A stretch of 64,000 bases of DNA from Prevotella sp. oral taxon 475. GTDB lineage: Bacteria > Bacteroidota > Bacteroidia > Bacteroidales > Bacteroidaceae. Positions 8,584-18,328 of the stretch are shown here, in pieces. The first letter of the stretch is position 1; the number at the start of each line of letters is the position of its first letter. Location of the stretch: positions 2,024,001 to 2,088,000 of the forward strand of contig NZ_CP072334.1 in assembly GCF_018127805.1 (NCBI RefSeq). Direction: 5' to 3'. Both the position numbers and the translations under genes were made by a program. Under the pieces are notes generated by a model. That model was not told where the DNA came from. It was given only the letters and a program-made list of their open reading frames with translations, and did no database searches.

Positions 8584-10389
8584 ATGCAAGACATTAGAAA
8601 TATAGCTATCATCGCCCACGTGGACCATGGAAAAACCACGCTGGTTGATAAGATGATGCTTGCTGGAAAACTCTTTCGCGAAGGGCAGGATAACAGCGGA
8701 CAGGTGCTGGACGCCAACGACTTGGAACGCGAAAGGGGTATAACCATCCTGTCGAAGAACGTATCGATTACGTGGAAAGGCGTAAAAATTAACATCATTG
8801 ACACTCCGGGGCACTCCGATTTCGGTGGTGAAGTGGAGCGTGTGTTAAACATGGCCGACGGCTGCATTCTGCTCGTCGACGCTTTCGAAGGGCCTATGCC
8901 GCAGACGCGCTTCGTTTTGCAGAAGGCCTTACAACTGGGATTGAAGCCCATCGTGGTGGTAAACAAGGTGGATAAGCCTAACTGCCGACCCGAAGAAGTG
9001 TATGAAATGGTGTTCGACTTGATGTTCTCGCTCAACGCCACAGAAGATCAACTAGACTTCCCCGTGGTGTATGGCTCGGCCAAAAACGGTTGGATGGCCG
9101 CCGATTGGAAAGCACCCAGCGACAATATTGACTATTTGCTCGACGAGATTGTTGAGAAAATACCTGCCCCAAGACAGATTGAGGGTACGCCGCAGATGCT
9201 TATCACCTCGCTAGACTATAGCAGTTACACGGGTCGAATTGCTGTGGGGCGCGTTCATCGCGGTACTTTCACCGACGGAATGAACGTTACCGTGGTGCAT
9301 CGCAATGGCGAAAAGGAACGCACACGCATCAAGGAGCTACACACTTTCGTAGGTATGGGACACGTTAAGACCGATCACGTGGACAGCGGAGATATCTGTG
9401 CCGTTATCGGACTTGAAAGATTCGAGATTGGCGACACCATCTGCGACTTTGAAATGCCCGAACCACTGCCGCCAATCGCTATCGACGAACCCACGATGAG
9501 CATGCTCTTCACCATCAACGACAGCCCTTTCTTTGGCAAAGAAGGTAAGTTTGTTACCTCGCGCCACATCAACGACCGACTAGAAAAGGAGTTGGAGAAG
9601 AACCTCGCCTTGCGCGTACGCCCCTTTGAAGACTATACCGACCGCTGGATTGTTAGCGGACGTGGCGTGCTTCACCTCTCGGTGCTCATCGAAACCATGC
9701 GCCGCGAGGGCTACGAGCTGCAAGTGGGTCAGCCACAGGTTATCTATAAGGAGATTGACGGCCAGCGTTGCGAACCCATTGAAGAACTAACCATCAACGT
9801 TCCCGAAGAGTTTGCCAGCAAAATGATTGACATGGTGACACGCCGAAAGGGCGAAATGACCTCGATGGAAACACAAGGCGAACGCGTGAACATAGAATTC
9901 GACGTGCCATCACGTGGTATCATCGGCCTTCGCACCAACGTTCTCACTGCCAGTCAGGGTGAAGCCATCATGGCCCACCGCTTTAAAGAGTACCAACCTT
10001 TTAAAGGTGAGATTACGCGACGCACCAATGGCTCGATGATTGCTATGGAAACGGGTACTGCCTTCGCCTACTCCATCGACAAGTTGCAAGATCGTGGCAA
10101 ATTCTTTATCGATCCAGGAGAAGAGGTTTACTACGGACAGATTGTTGGCGAGCATGTTCACGACAACGATTTGGTTATCAACGTAACCAAATCTAAGCAG
10201 CTAACCAACGTGCGCGCCAGCGGAAGCGACGACAAGGCACGTGTCATTCCCAAGGTTATCATGTCGTTGGAAGAGGCCTTAGAATACATCAAGGGGGACG
10301 AGTTTGTAGAGGTTACGCCCAAAAGCATGCGTATTCGTAAGATGACACTCGACCATAATGAACGCAAACGCCTGAATAAAGACAATTAA
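8584..10389 (+). CDS. typA: Translational GTPase TypA/BipA
   Basis: A 601-residue ribosome-binding GTPase of the elongation-factor family. G-domain motifs are intact: AHVDHGKTT (P-loop), RERGITI, DTPGHSDFGGE and NKVD. EF-G-like domains follow, then the TypA-specific C-terminal domain with NVRASGSDDKARV. TypA acts on the 50S subunit and supports ribosome assembly under stress. Length matches the usual 600-615. It is a single gene with its own promoter; the convergent TonB receptor gene lies downstream. Confidence 0.97.
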   Translation: MQDIRNIAIIAHVDHGKTTLVDKMMLAGKLFREGQDNSGQVLDANDLERERGITILSKNVSITWKGVKINIIDTPGHSDFGGEVERVLNMADGCILLVDAFEGPMPQTRFVLQKALQLGLKPIVVVNKVDKPNCRPEEVYEMVFDLMFSLNATEDQLDFPVVYGSAKNGWMAADWKAPSDNIDYLLDEIVEKIPAPRQIEGTPQMLITSLDYSSYTGRIAVGRVHRGTFTDGMNVTVVHRNGEKERTRIKELHTFVGMGHVKTDHVDSGDICAVIGLERFEIGDTICDFEMPEPLPPIAIDEPTMSMLFTINDSPFFGKEGKFVTSRHINDRLEKELEKNLALRVRPFEDYTDRWIVSGRGVLHLSVLIETMRREGYELQVGQPQVIYKEIDGQRCEPIEELTINVPEEFASKMIDMVTRRKGEMTSMETQGERVNIEFDVPSRGIIGLRTNVLTASQGEAIMAHRFKEYQPFKGEITRRTNGSMIAMETGTAFAYSIDKLQDRGKFFIDPGEEVYYGQIVGEHVHDNDLVINVTKSKQLTNVRASGSDDKARVIPKVIMSLEEALEYIKGDEFVEVTPKSMRIRKMTLDHNERKRLNKDN

Positions 10390-10394
10390 TGATT

Positions 10395-10545
10395 GAACAA
10401 GGTCATGAATTGACAGGTTAACAAGAAGATTATTGATTAGATTGACGAGTTGACAGGAACGCCCACATGGGTAACTTCCTTGTCAACTCGTCATTTTGTT
10501 AACTCGTTAACTCATCTACTTGTTAACTGGTTAACTTGCCAACCG
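10395..10545. repeat. Degenerate 8-bp repeat tract with a hairpin
   Basis: From about 10483 the sequence reads in octamers close to GTTAACTC (GTCAACTC, GTTAACTC twice, GTTAACTG, GTTAACTT). GACGAGTTGACA (10444-10455) pairs perfectly with TGTCAACTCGTC (10481-10492), so the tract can act as a shared terminator for typA and the convergent TonB receptor. The octamer is the reverse complement of that at 216-256. Confidence 0.6.
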
Positions 10546-10550
10546 ATTCA

Positions 10551-12572
10551 CTAAAACCTCACATTTCCTCCTGCCATTATCCACAATCCCGGCTGTCGAA
10601 CACCGCCGAGGTCGTAGTAGCGATGCGCTGTAAGATTATCTGCTTGCAAGAAAAGCGAGAAGCGGCGTGCCGTCCACAGCAATTTTCCGTCGATTTTCGC
10701 ATAAGGGTGATAGCCATTCATGCGCCTCTGCCAGCGCAAAGCCCAGTGAGCCGAGAGACGCGAAAAAAGATGATGGTCTACCTCTGCTGTGAGTTGATGC
10801 CGCAGATATTCCAATGCATAGAGCGATCGGAAGATAGGCTGCGACGTATCATGCCGCTGATGGATATACGCATAGCCCAAACGCACCGACGCAATGGGAC
10901 AGAGCGGCCACCACTCACGGGGCAACCATTTCACGTCGACCGATGCCCCCATGTTGTCCAGTCGTCCTATGTTGAGAGCATGATAACGAGTGGAAGCCGA
11001 TGTCTCGAACACCCAATCGATCATATCGCGCCCCCGACTATAAAATACACCCGTCCGAGCCTCCCATCCCGTCTGCCGGAGATTCGCTCCCAGTCGGAAA
11101 GTAGACACCCGTTCAGGCCGCAAGTGCAGGTCGCCCATCTGCGCACGATTACTGATATACAAGTCCGTATAGGTAGGTAGCCGCAATGCCTTGTTCCAAG
11201 AAGCAAACAACTTCCATCCCGTTGCCGGTCGAAACGCCAGGTCTATACCCGGATAAAATCGCAAACCACCTCCAAGCCATGAGTTGCCATTAGCCAACAG
11301 TCCCATCGAAAGCGTCCATCGGCGAAGCACCACATCATGTTCTAAGAAAATACTTGTGTTTGTACGCTCACCCAGTCGCTCATACTGCCTACTACTACCA
11401 TGGATGCCACGCCAATCTTCCGGAGAGAGTCGCTCGCCATAAGCCGTACTCCGGATGCGCTCTCTCCTCAGGTCGCCTCCCAAAGCCGTTCGTCCCAGTG
11501 CCCAAACCAGATGCATATTGAGCGAAGCCCCGTAGACATCCGTGCGATGGAAATTCTCTCCGGCCGCCGCCCCGGTTTTTCCTTTTATCCATTGATAATG
11601 ATCCCAATCGCGATGCCCATAAAGCATCGGCTCCACAACGAGCGAAGCCGGTAGTCCCCGCAGCCTTCCGCCCACCGAGGCAATGAGTCGCCGTGTGGCT
11701 TCATACTGGTTATCGCTCTTCAAACCGTAGAACGTACCAGCACCATAATCTTTCGATGTAATCCCGGCCTGCCAGAAAAGGTCGAACCTCCGACCGGAGA
11801 AGTCGCCTTGATAAAAGGTGCGTCGCATGCGAAAATACGTGTTTTCCGTTCCGCCATCCGACTGTCCATAGCCACCGCTCATTCGTTGTCGCACTTTCCC
11901 CGTAGCCAAATTGAGAAAGCCACCCGCAGCTATCGTTCCATAGGATCCACCTTCACTCGAGAGTCCTAAGGAGTTCTGCGCCTCGCGCCGCGTCACAATA
12001 TTGATTGCTCCACTGAAAGCCGAAGAGCCAAACACACGGGCTGCCGCCCCTTCCAACACCTCGATGCGCTCAATATCCTCGAGAGCCACCGGGAAATCGG
12101 CTGCATTGTGTCCCGTCTGCGGACTGCCGATGTCCATGCCATTGAGCAGAATGGTGATTTGATCGAACGTGCCACCATTGATCGAAATATCCGTCTGAAC
12201 ACCCATCGGCCCTCTCTGTCGCACGTCCACGCCCTGAGCCAGTTTTAAGATGTCCTGAATACTTGTGGCTGCTGCACGGCGAATCTCGTCGCGCGAGATG
12301 ACAGTCACCATTTTGGCCGATTGCAGAGCTGTGAGCGGAGCACGTGAGCCCGTCACGACCACCTCGTCGAGTTTCAGTTCGCGTCGAGTCAACGAATCTG
12401 TCGCCAGTTCCGTTTTCGCCCCGATTCCCTCGGCTTTGGCATTCGCAAGCGTAGCTACGCTCAACACTCCTACCAGCACCTCGCGACCCAGACAAGCGAA
12501 GAGCGCATAGCCCTTACGGCTGAACCTTGAAAAACGAATGGCCGGCTGTCTTTTAAAATACAATTGATACAT
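10551..12572 (-). CDS. TonB-dependent outer-membrane receptor (BtuB-like)
   Basis: About 673 residues. A signal region is followed by a TonB-box-like LDEVVVTGSR, a plug domain (TVISRDEIRRAAATSIQDILKLA, VQTDISINGGTFDQITILLNG, IERIEVLEGAAARVFGSSAFSGAINIVT) and a long aromatic-rich barrel ending in GGNVRF, a typical terminal strand. It imports a scarce ligand through the outer membrane with TonB energy. The plug resembles BtuB/CirA more than SusC, since there is no carboxypeptidase-regulatory-like N-terminal domain. The open frame reaches 12602, but a -7 box overlaps that position, so I use the ATG at 12572. Ligand unknown. Confidence 0.88.
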   Translation of the reverse strand: MYQLYFKRQPAIRFSRFSRKGYALFACLGREVLVGVLSVATLANAKAEGIGAKTELATDSLTRRELKLDEVVVTGSRAPLTALQSAKMVTVISRDEIRRAAATSIQDILKLAQGVDVRQRGPMGVQTDISINGGTFDQITILLNGMDIGSPQTGHNAADFPVALEDIERIEVLEGAAARVFGSSAFSGAINIVTRREAQNSLGLSSEGGSYGTIAAGGFLNLATGKVRQRMSGGYGQSDGGTENTYFRMRRTFYQGDFSGRRFDLFWQAGITSKDYGAGTFYGLKSDNQYEATRRLIASVGGRLRGLPASLVVEPMLYGHRDWDHYQWIKGKTGAAAGENFHRTDVYGASLNMHLVWALGRTALGGDLRRERIRSTAYGERLSPEDWRGIHGSSRQYERLGERTNTSIFLEHDVVLRRWTLSMGLLANGNSWLGGGLRFYPGIDLAFRPATGWKLFASWNKALRLPTYTDLYISNRAQMGDLHLRPERVSTFRLGANLRQTGWEARTGVFYSRGRDMIDWVFETSASTRYHALNIGRLDNMGASVDVKWLPREWWPLCPIASVRLGYAYIHQRHDTSQPIFRSLYALEYLRHQLTAEVDHHLFSRLSAHWALRWQRRMNGYHPYAKIDGKLLWTARRFSLFLQADNLTAHRYYDLGGVRQPGLWIMAGGNVRF

Positions 12573-12599
12573 AAATAATAATAGATTAATAAAACGCTG

Positions 12600-12607
12600 C
12601 AAAGGTA
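12600..12607 (-). promoter_or_regulatory. -7 box of the TonB receptor gene
   Basis: TACCTTTG on the minus strand followed by CAGCG. The transcript should start near 12593, which rules out the upstream start codon. Confidence 0.65.
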
Positions 12608-12777
12608 ATCAATAATTACATTTTTTCATTCAATTGTTAACCAAGCAGCATCTCCCCACCCTCCTTTTCTCACAAATCCTCGCCAGTTGTACAGCTCAAT
12701 TGTTTTTTATCATCCCGTCGTTGTTTCTCGGAAAAACAGAAACTTTTGGTTGAAAATCAGCAAGGCTTTCACCATAC

Positions 12778-12865
12778 GCTTAGCTTTTACGTTCCCATCT
12801 CTTAGTTTTCGCGATGCATTTTCTTAGCTTTTGCATCACGTTTTCTTAGCTTTTGAAATACATTT
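12778..12865 (+). repeat. 22-bp repeat family, locus B (four units)
   Basis: Units begin at 12778, 12800, 12822 and 12844, exactly 22 bp apart, each with a CTTAGCTTTT/CTTAGTTTTC core and a different last 9 nt. A tail TATAAGTTCCTGATT follows, echoed after locus D at 40596. The array lies between the divergent promoters of the TonB receptor and the YhcG nuclease. Confidence 0.85.
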
Positions 12866-12999
12866 TATAAGTTCCTGATTCACAGCGATTTATAATTCGC
12901 ATTAAGAAAAGAATACCATTACTGTTTCAACTCCACTCAAACACAAATATTCTGAATAGGAAAGAAGCGAAAAAACTTTATATTTTTATGAAAAATGAT

Positions 13000-13007
13000 T
13001 ACATTTG
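13000..13007 (+). promoter_or_regulatory. -7 box of the YhcG-type nuclease gene
   Basis: TACATTTG followed by CAAAC, 65 bp upstream of the start codon. Confidence 0.6.
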
Positions 13008-13071
13008 CAAACACAACAACGGGTTTTTTCGTTTGCTGATCGGCAATAGGCCTCTGTCTAACTGATGAACA

Positions 13072-14202
13072 ATGAAGAGCCCCATCACCAATGAAAAAAC
13101 TGAAGAAACAATGGAAACCAAACAAGACCAACAACCTTTGACCTATCCAGAGACAACCGTTGCGCCATGGACAGCCGCAGTGTTATCGGACGTGAAAGCC
13201 ATTATTGCACAAGGACGGCAGACGGCCTATCAAGGGGCTAATGCCATATTGATACGCACTTACTGGCAGGTGGGTCGACGCATTGTGGAAGAAGAACAGC
13301 AAGGAGAGCAACGAGCAGCGTATGGCATACAGCTGATTGACTTCTTGGCAGAGTCGCTTTCGAAAGAATTCCCTATGGGATATAAAGCAAGGGATTTACG
13401 CAATTATCGACAGTTCTACCTGATGTTCAATGATTTAGAGATTTGGCACGCACGCGTACCAAATCTTTCCTGGACCCATTTTCGCACCCTACTCCGCGTA
13501 GACAATGAGGATGCGCGTTATTGGTACATGCGTGAAGCGGCAAAAGAGATGTGGAGCACACGCACGCTCGACCGTAACATCGGATCGCAATACTACTACA
13601 GACTGCTACGTTCGCCCCGAAAAGAAGAGGTGATGGCAGAGATGAAACAACGCACACAAAGCCTGCAAGCCCAACCGGACGAGATTATTAAAAGTCCGAT
13701 TATAGCCGAATTCTTAGGCCTCCCGTCGGACCTCAGCTACAATGAATCGCAAATAGAGCACGCCATTCTCGATCATATACGCGAGTTTATCATGGAGATG
13801 GGGCGCGGCTTTGCCTTTGTGGCACGTCAAAAGCGCATCGCTACCGATATGGGCGACTTCTACGTCGATCTGGTTTTCTATAATTACATCCTTAAATGTT
13901 TCTTCCTCGTTGATCTCAAAACCGAACGAATCAGCCATCAAGACGTAGGACAGATGGACATGTATGTGCGGATGTACGACGAGTTGGTTCGTACAGAGGG
14001 CGACAATCCCACCCTGGGGCTCCTGCTTTGCTCGGAAACCAGTCAAGATATTGCCCGCTATTCCATTTTAAAAGACAACAAGCAGCTCTTCGCCTCCAAA
14101 TATCTCGCCTTTCTTCCTACAGAAGAAGAACTGAAAAGAGAGATTGAACGACAAAAAGAACTCTTCCTCTTGCAGCAACAAAAGCCGAACCAGACATCCT
14201 AA
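13072..14202 (+). CDS. DUF1016/YhcG-type PD-(D/E)XK nuclease-domain protein
   Basis: A 376-residue cytoplasmic protein. The N-terminal DUF1016 helical domain has TYWQVGRRIVEEEQQG, RDLRNYRQFYLMF and LSWTHFRTLLRV. The C-terminal YhcG nuclease domain has GFAFVARQKRI, DFYVDLVFYN, FFLVDLKT and QMDMYVRMYDE. The usual E-x-K of this fold reads D-L-K here. Such proteins occur near restriction-modification and other mobile genes and are thought to cut DNA; here it stands alone. An alternative start is the Met at residue 14 (13111). Confidence 0.85.
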   Translation: MKSPITNEKTEETMETKQDQQPLTYPETTVAPWTAAVLSDVKAIIAQGRQTAYQGANAILIRTYWQVGRRIVEEEQQGEQRAAYGIQLIDFLAESLSKEFPMGYKARDLRNYRQFYLMFNDLEIWHARVPNLSWTHFRTLLRVDNEDARYWYMREAAKEMWSTRTLDRNIGSQYYYRLLRSPRKEEVMAEMKQRTQSLQAQPDEIIKSPIIAEFLGLPSDLSYNESQIEHAILDHIREFIMEMGRGFAFVARQKRIATDMGDFYVDLVFYNYILKCFFLVDLKTERISHQDVGQMDMYVRMYDELVRTEGDNPTLGLLLCSETSQDIARYSILKDNKQLFASKYLAFLPTEEELKREIERQKELFLLQQQKPNQTS

Positions 14203-14326
14203 AACTAAAGAAAATGCACCACTGCACATCGTTGCAGAATGCAGAAAAAAGAACAAAAATGTGCGCAAAGTGGCATGTAGAATGAAGAAAAACACAGCCG
14301 TATTTGTCTAATGCGCTAAAAATCAT

Positions 14327-14334
14327 TATCTTTG
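14327..14334 (+). promoter_or_regulatory. -7 box of the psd operon
   Basis: TATCTTTG followed by CAACAC, 28 bp upstream of the psd start codon. Confidence 0.65.
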
Positions 14335-14361
14335 CAACACTAAAATTAGCATCTACCGAGA

Positions 14362-15051
14362 ATGGTTAATGAAATAAAGAAACTCAAAAAAATACGAATT
14401 CACCGAGAGGGCACGACCACATTGATCCTTGGTTTCGCCGTAATAGCCCTTATTTTGCCGCTCCTATGGAACTTTTTTGAGACGAAAATTCCCTTTTGGA
14501 GTTTCCTCAGTGTTTTCGGAATCGTCTATGCAATCCTCTTAAACTTCTTTCGTTGTCCCACGCGTTATTTCGACGGAGAGACAGAAAAGATCGTGGTTGC
14601 TCCGGCCGATGGAAAGATTGTCGTGATAGAAGAGGTGGAAGAAAACACCTATTTTCACGACCGTCGTATCATGGTGTCCATCTTTATGAGCCTCTTTAAT
14701 GTGCATGCCAACTGGTTTCCGGTGGATGGGAAAGTGAAGTTTGTCAAACACAAGGACGGCAACTTTCACAAAGCTTGGCTGCCTAAAGCCAGTGAAGAGA
14801 ACGAGCATGCCGACATCATGCTCACCACTCCCGATGGAGTGGACATCCTTTGCCGACAGATAGCGGGGGCGATGGCACGACGAATCGTGACCTATGCCAA
14901 ACCGGGAGAAGACTGTTTTATTGACGAACACTTGGGGTTCATCAAATTAGGGTCGCGTGTAGACGTGTTCCTTCCTTTGGGAACAGAAGTGTGCGTCAAG
15001 ATGGGACAACTTACCACGGGAGACCAAACCGTGATAGCAAGGCTGAAATAA
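14362..15051 (+). CDS. psd: Phosphatidylserine decarboxylase
   Basis: A 229-residue membrane-associated enzyme that makes phosphatidylethanolamine from phosphatidylserine. Two hydrophobic segments (residues about 20-62) precede the catalytic part: [41 protein letters not shown]. The LGS is the self-cleavage site that yields the pyruvoyl group, so the protein should split into a large beta and a short alpha chain. Length fits the short bacterial psd class. It is followed by pssA, which makes its substrate, so the two form a phospholipid operon. Confidence 0.94.
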   Translation: MVNEIKKLKKIRIHREGTTTLILGFAVIALILPLLWNFFETKIPFWSFLSVFGIVYAILLNFFRCPTRYFDGETEKIVVAPADGKIVVIEEVEENTYFHDRRIMVSIFMSLFNVHANWFPVDGKVKFVKHKDGNFHKAWLPKASEENEHADIMLTTPDGVDILCRQIAGAMARRIVTYAKPGEDCFIDEHLGFIKLGSRVDVFLPLGTEVCVKMGQLTTGDQTVIARLK

Positions 15052-15123
15052 AACGAATCAATCGAGGGAACCTTACGCATCGAGTTGTGTAGGGCTTCGC
15101 AAAACTTTTACAACAGAAAGAGA

Positions 15124-15843
15124 ATGAAGAAGGGGATCACACGGCATATTCCGAATACCATCACTTGTTGCAATCTGATTTCGGGTTGCATCGCAGTGGT
15201 TTGTGCCCTTTACGGCGAGTTGCACTTAGCCCTTTTGTGGATCGTGATAGGAGCCGTGTTCGACTTTTTCGATGGGATGAGTGCCCGTTTGCTGCACGTC
15301 TCTTCGCCCATTGGTAAAGAATTAGACTCGTTGGCGGATGTCATCACTTTCGGATTGGCCCCCTCGATGATGCTTTTCCACGAATTGTATTGCGCTGAAT
15401 ATCCGTTCGCTTTGGTGGCGGTAAAGCCATTAGTGCGTTATTTACCCTTTGTAGCCTTTACCATGGCAGCCTTTTCGGCCCTCCGGCTGGCTAAGTTTAA
15501 CCTCGACGAGCGGCAGACAACCTCGTTCGTCGGACTACCGACACCTGCCAATGCCTTATTCTGGGGGTCGCTTCTGTTAGGACTGAACAGGCAAATGGAA
15601 AGCTGTGAATGGGCAGGATTACTGCTCATTGCGGGTGTGTTTGTCAGCAACTGGTTGCTGGTGGCCGAGATCCCGATGTTTGCTCTCAAATTTAAACATT
15701 GGGGATGGCATGGCAACGAAGTGAAATATGTCTTCCTGTTGAGTTGCATTCCGCTACTCATTCTCTTCAAGATCCTTGCTTTAGCCATCATTATTGCCTG
15801 GTATGTGGCGCTTTCTGTTTATGTCAACCTTACGAAGAAGTAG
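15124..15843 (+). CDS. pssA: CDP-diacylglycerol--serine O-phosphatidyltransferase
   Basis: About 239 residues with several membrane helices. The CDP-alcohol phosphotransferase signature is seen as DFFDGMSARLLHVSSPIG then KELDSLADVITFG, giving the D-x2-D-G, A-R and D-x3-D residues. It forms phosphatidylserine for Psd. The frame is open from 15085, but the conserved family start MKKGITRHIPNTIT fits the ATG at 15124. It lies 72 bp past psd and 3 bp before the DUF4834 gene. Confidence 0.93.
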   Translation: MKKGITRHIPNTITCCNLISGCIAVVCALYGELHLALLWIVIGAVFDFFDGMSARLLHVSSPIGKELDSLADVITFGLAPSMMLFHELYCAEYPFALVAVKPLVRYLPFVAFTMAAFSALRLAKFNLDERQTTSFVGLPTPANALFWGSLLLGLNRQMESCEWAGLLLIAGVFVSNWLLVAEIPMFALKFKHWGWHGNEVKYVFLLSCIPLLILFKILALAIIIAWYVALSVYVNLTKK

Positions 15844-15846
15844 CCG

Positions 15847-16125
15847 ATGGAATCTTTTTTCAAAGTGATAGGCGTATTTACGCTTTCCGTTTTCATCGGT
15901 GCGATAGTGGCAATGGTCTTCTTGTTGAAGCGCATCATCAAGATATTCAGACAGACGATGCGATCATTCAGCGATACCAAAACCGCCGGACAAACGTATG
16001 AGGAAAAAAGACGAGCCGGAAAAGACGGAGAAGTGATGATCGACCGCCAGACTGCGCAACGGATGAATCGGAAGATTTTCGATAAGAACGAGGGAGAATA
16101 TGTAGACTATACAGAAGAGGTATAG
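15847..16125 (+). CDS. DUF4834 family small membrane protein
   Basis: A 92-residue protein with one N-terminal membrane helix (FFKVIGVFTLSVFIGAIVAM), a basic stretch, and a C-terminus GEYVDYTEEV typical of DUF4834. Function unknown. It starts 3 bp past pssA, so it is translated from the phospholipid operon. Confidence 0.75.
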   Translation: MESFFKVIGVFTLSVFIGAIVAMVFLLKRIIKIFRQTMRSFSDTKTAGQTYEEKRRAGKDGEVMIDRQTAQRMNRKIFDKNEGEYVDYTEEV

Positions 16126-16302
16126 TTGTCTTTTGAGGGTTGCAGGGTTCTTTTTTCTCTGTTTTTACAATAAAGAAAAGAGGCTGGAAAGCCATCGCCA
16201 ACGATCATTCATACATTGTTTCATGTGTGCTCCTGCAAGGAGAACGAACGATGACACAATGTTTTTTGTATATCACCATCACAAAAACAAAAAGAAGATA
16301 AA

Positions 16303-17595
16303 ATGGAGATTCTGGTTATAGGTATTCTTATGGCAGCCGCTGGGGCGGTTTTTGTCCTGCAAAAAATGCTGAAGGCAAGCTATGAACGACAAATAGCCAC
16401 CTTACAGGGACAAATAGAAACCGAACGGGCGTATGCAAAACGGATGATCGACTTGGCAAATGAAAGTTTGGAAAAAGAAAAAGAACACGCCGAGGAGATG
16501 AGAAAAGAAAACGACCGACAGTGGAGAGACAAACTGGATAAGCTAAAGCAAGAAATGCTGAAAACAACAACCGAAGAACTGGCTGAAAAACAGAAGAGTC
16601 TGCAAGAAAATAACCGAACACAGATGGACGAACTCCTAAAGCCCATCAAAGAACAGTTTGATGAATTCAGGCGATCGGTTGATGAAAGTAAGATGCAAAA
16701 CGAAGTGAACAAGAAGGAATTGCAGAAGGCTTTCGAATCGACGATGAAGCTTTTTCAACAAGAACAACACCAGGCTGTTGCACAACTCAAAGAGCAGACC
16801 GAGCGAATAGGGACAGATGCCGCCAATCTGACCAAGGCATTGAAAGGCGAAAACAAAACGCAGGGCGACTGGGGAGAAATGGTGCTGGAGATGTTGCTTG
16901 AGAACAGCGGACTACAAAAAGGCGAAGAGTTCTTTGTTCAGGAAACAGTGAAGGGTGAAGAGGGTGGTATTTATCGTCCGGATGTCGTGGTGAGATTTCC
17001 TGAAGGCCGATCGGTGGTGATTGATTCCAAGGTTTCACTAACAGCCTATGCGGAAGCCGTAGCAACCGAAGACGAACAGGAACGCGACCGCTTGCTGCGC
17101 GAACATGCGCGAAGCGTGAAGCGACATGTAGACGAATTGGCCGAAAAGGGCTATGATCAACTCGTGGCTGATGCTATTGGCTTTGTATTGATGTTCGTAC
17201 CGAACGAGAATAGCTACATCGCAGCAATGAAACAACAACCCGATCTGAGTCGTTATGCTTATCAGAAGCGCATCATCATCATCTCGCCAAGCAATTTGCT
17301 CATGGCGTTGCAGCTGGCCTACAACCTGTGGCAGTATGATAGGCAAAGCAAAAACGTAGAAAAGATTGTGAAAACGGCCGCCGACCTATATGACAAAGTT
17401 GCGGGATTTGCAGACACTTTCGGCGATTTGGAAAGTCAGATAGACCGCCTGAACCGCAGTTTTGGTAAAGCTAAAGACCAATTATTCGAAGGAAAAGGTA
17501 ACGTAATGCGACGAATAGAGAGTCTGCGCTCGTTAGGCGTGACCCCGAAGAAGCGCATCAAGGCAGTAGAAGAGCAGGAGGAAGAAGGCAATTAA
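16303..17595 (+). CDS. rmuC: DNA recombination protein RmuC
   Basis: A 430-residue protein: N-terminal membrane anchor (residues 2-22), long coiled coil (about 25-175, rich in Lys, Glu and Gln), then the RmuC domain with KTQGDWGEMVLEMLLENSGL, VVIDSKVSLTAY and FVPNENSYIAA. RmuC limits inverted-repeat rearrangement in E. coli. Length and order match the family. It has a separate leader of about 175 bp after the DUF4834 gene. Confidence 0.93.
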   Translation: MEILVIGILMAAAGAVFVLQKMLKASYERQIATLQGQIETERAYAKRMIDLANESLEKEKEHAEEMRKENDRQWRDKLDKLKQEMLKTTTEELAEKQKSLQENNRTQMDELLKPIKEQFDEFRRSVDESKMQNEVNKKELQKAFESTMKLFQQEQHQAVAQLKEQTERIGTDAANLTKALKGENKTQGDWGEMVLEMLLENSGLQKGEEFFVQETVKGEEGGIYRPDVVVRFPEGRSVVIDSKVSLTAYAEAVATEDEQERDRLLREHARSVKRHVDELAEKGYDQLVADAIGFVLMFVPNENSYIAAMKQQPDLSRYAYQKRIIIISPSNLLMALQLAYNLWQYDRQSKNVEKIVKTAADLYDKVAGFADTFGDLESQIDRLNRSFGKAKDQLFEGKGNVMRRIESLRSLGVTPKKRIKAVEEQEEEGN

Positions 17596-17695
17596 AAGTT
17601 TACAGCGATAAGGAGAAAAAGAAAACCGAGAAAGTTTTTAATATATATAATGTGTTTTTTAGGGAGGCACGCTGTTTTCTATACAAGGATTTTCG

Positions 17696-17703
17696 TAACT
17701 TTG
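17696..17703 (+). promoter_or_regulatory. -7 box of the purH-like gene
   Basis: TAACTTTG, 32 bp upstream of the start codon. Confidence 0.6.
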
Positions 17704-17734
17704 TGGCCTAAACGCAATAAGGAATTCAAGGCTT

Positions 17735-18328
17735 ATGGCTGAAACAAAAAGAATAAAGACCGCATTAGTTTCTGTCTATCATAAAGACGGATTGAACGAA
17801 CTGCTCGCCAAACTGCATGAAGAAGGCGTGAAGTTCTTGTCTACAGGTGGCACACAGCAACTGATCGAATCGTTGGGATATGAGTGCCAAACGGTGGAGA
17901 GCGTCACTTCCTATCCTTCTATCTTAGGAGGCAGAGTAAAAACACTGCATCCCAAAGTGTTCGGAGGAATCTTGGCACGCCGTGACCATGAAGAGGATCA
18001 GGCGCAAATGAGACAATACGATATCCCGGCAATCGACCTGGTTATCGTAGACCTCTATCCTTTCGAGCAGACAGTGGCAAGCGGTGCGTCGGACGCAGAT
18101 ATTATTGAGAAAATCGATATTGGAGGAATCTCACTCATCCGGGCCGGTGCAAAGAATTTCAACGACGTGGTGATTGTCCCCAGTAAGGCTGAATACGGAA
18201 TGTTGCTCGATGTCATCAAGAAAAATGGAGCACAGACTGAGCTGAATGAACGCAAGGCTTTTGCTGAGAGAGCATTCAACGTGAGCAGTCGGTATGATAC
18301 GGCTATCCATCGTTGGTTCTCCAAATAG
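17735..18328 (+). CDS. purH: IMP cyclohydrolase, PurH N-terminal domain only
   Basis: A 197-residue MGS-fold protein matching the cyclohydrolase half of PurH: KTALVSVYHKDGL, FLSTGGTQQLIES, SILGGRVKTLHPKVFGGIL, DLVIVDLYPFE, IEKIDIGGISLIRAGAKNF. It should close FAICAR to IMP, the last step of purine synthesis. Bifunctional PurH is about 500-600 residues; here a stop falls just at the domain border, and the 245 bp that follow hold no transformylase coding. The sequence before the stop (SSRYDTAIHRWFSK) is intact, so this looks like a true single-domain enzyme rather than a broken one. It lies upstream of mreB, as in other Bacteroidales. Confidence 0.88.
   Translation: MAETKRIKTALVSVYHKDGLNELLAKLHEEGVKFLSTGGTQQLIESLGYECQTVESVTSYPSILGGRVKTLHPKVFGGILARRDHEEDQAQMRQYDIPAIDLVIVDLYPFEQTVASGASDADIIEKIDIGGISLIRAGAKNFNDVVIVPSKAEYGMLLDVIKKNGAQTELNERKAFAERAFNVSSRYDTAIHRWFSK

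Noticed and set aside
12573..12602. Upstream start of the TonB receptor
   Set aside because: It overlaps the -7 box at 12600-12607, so it would not be in the transcript.
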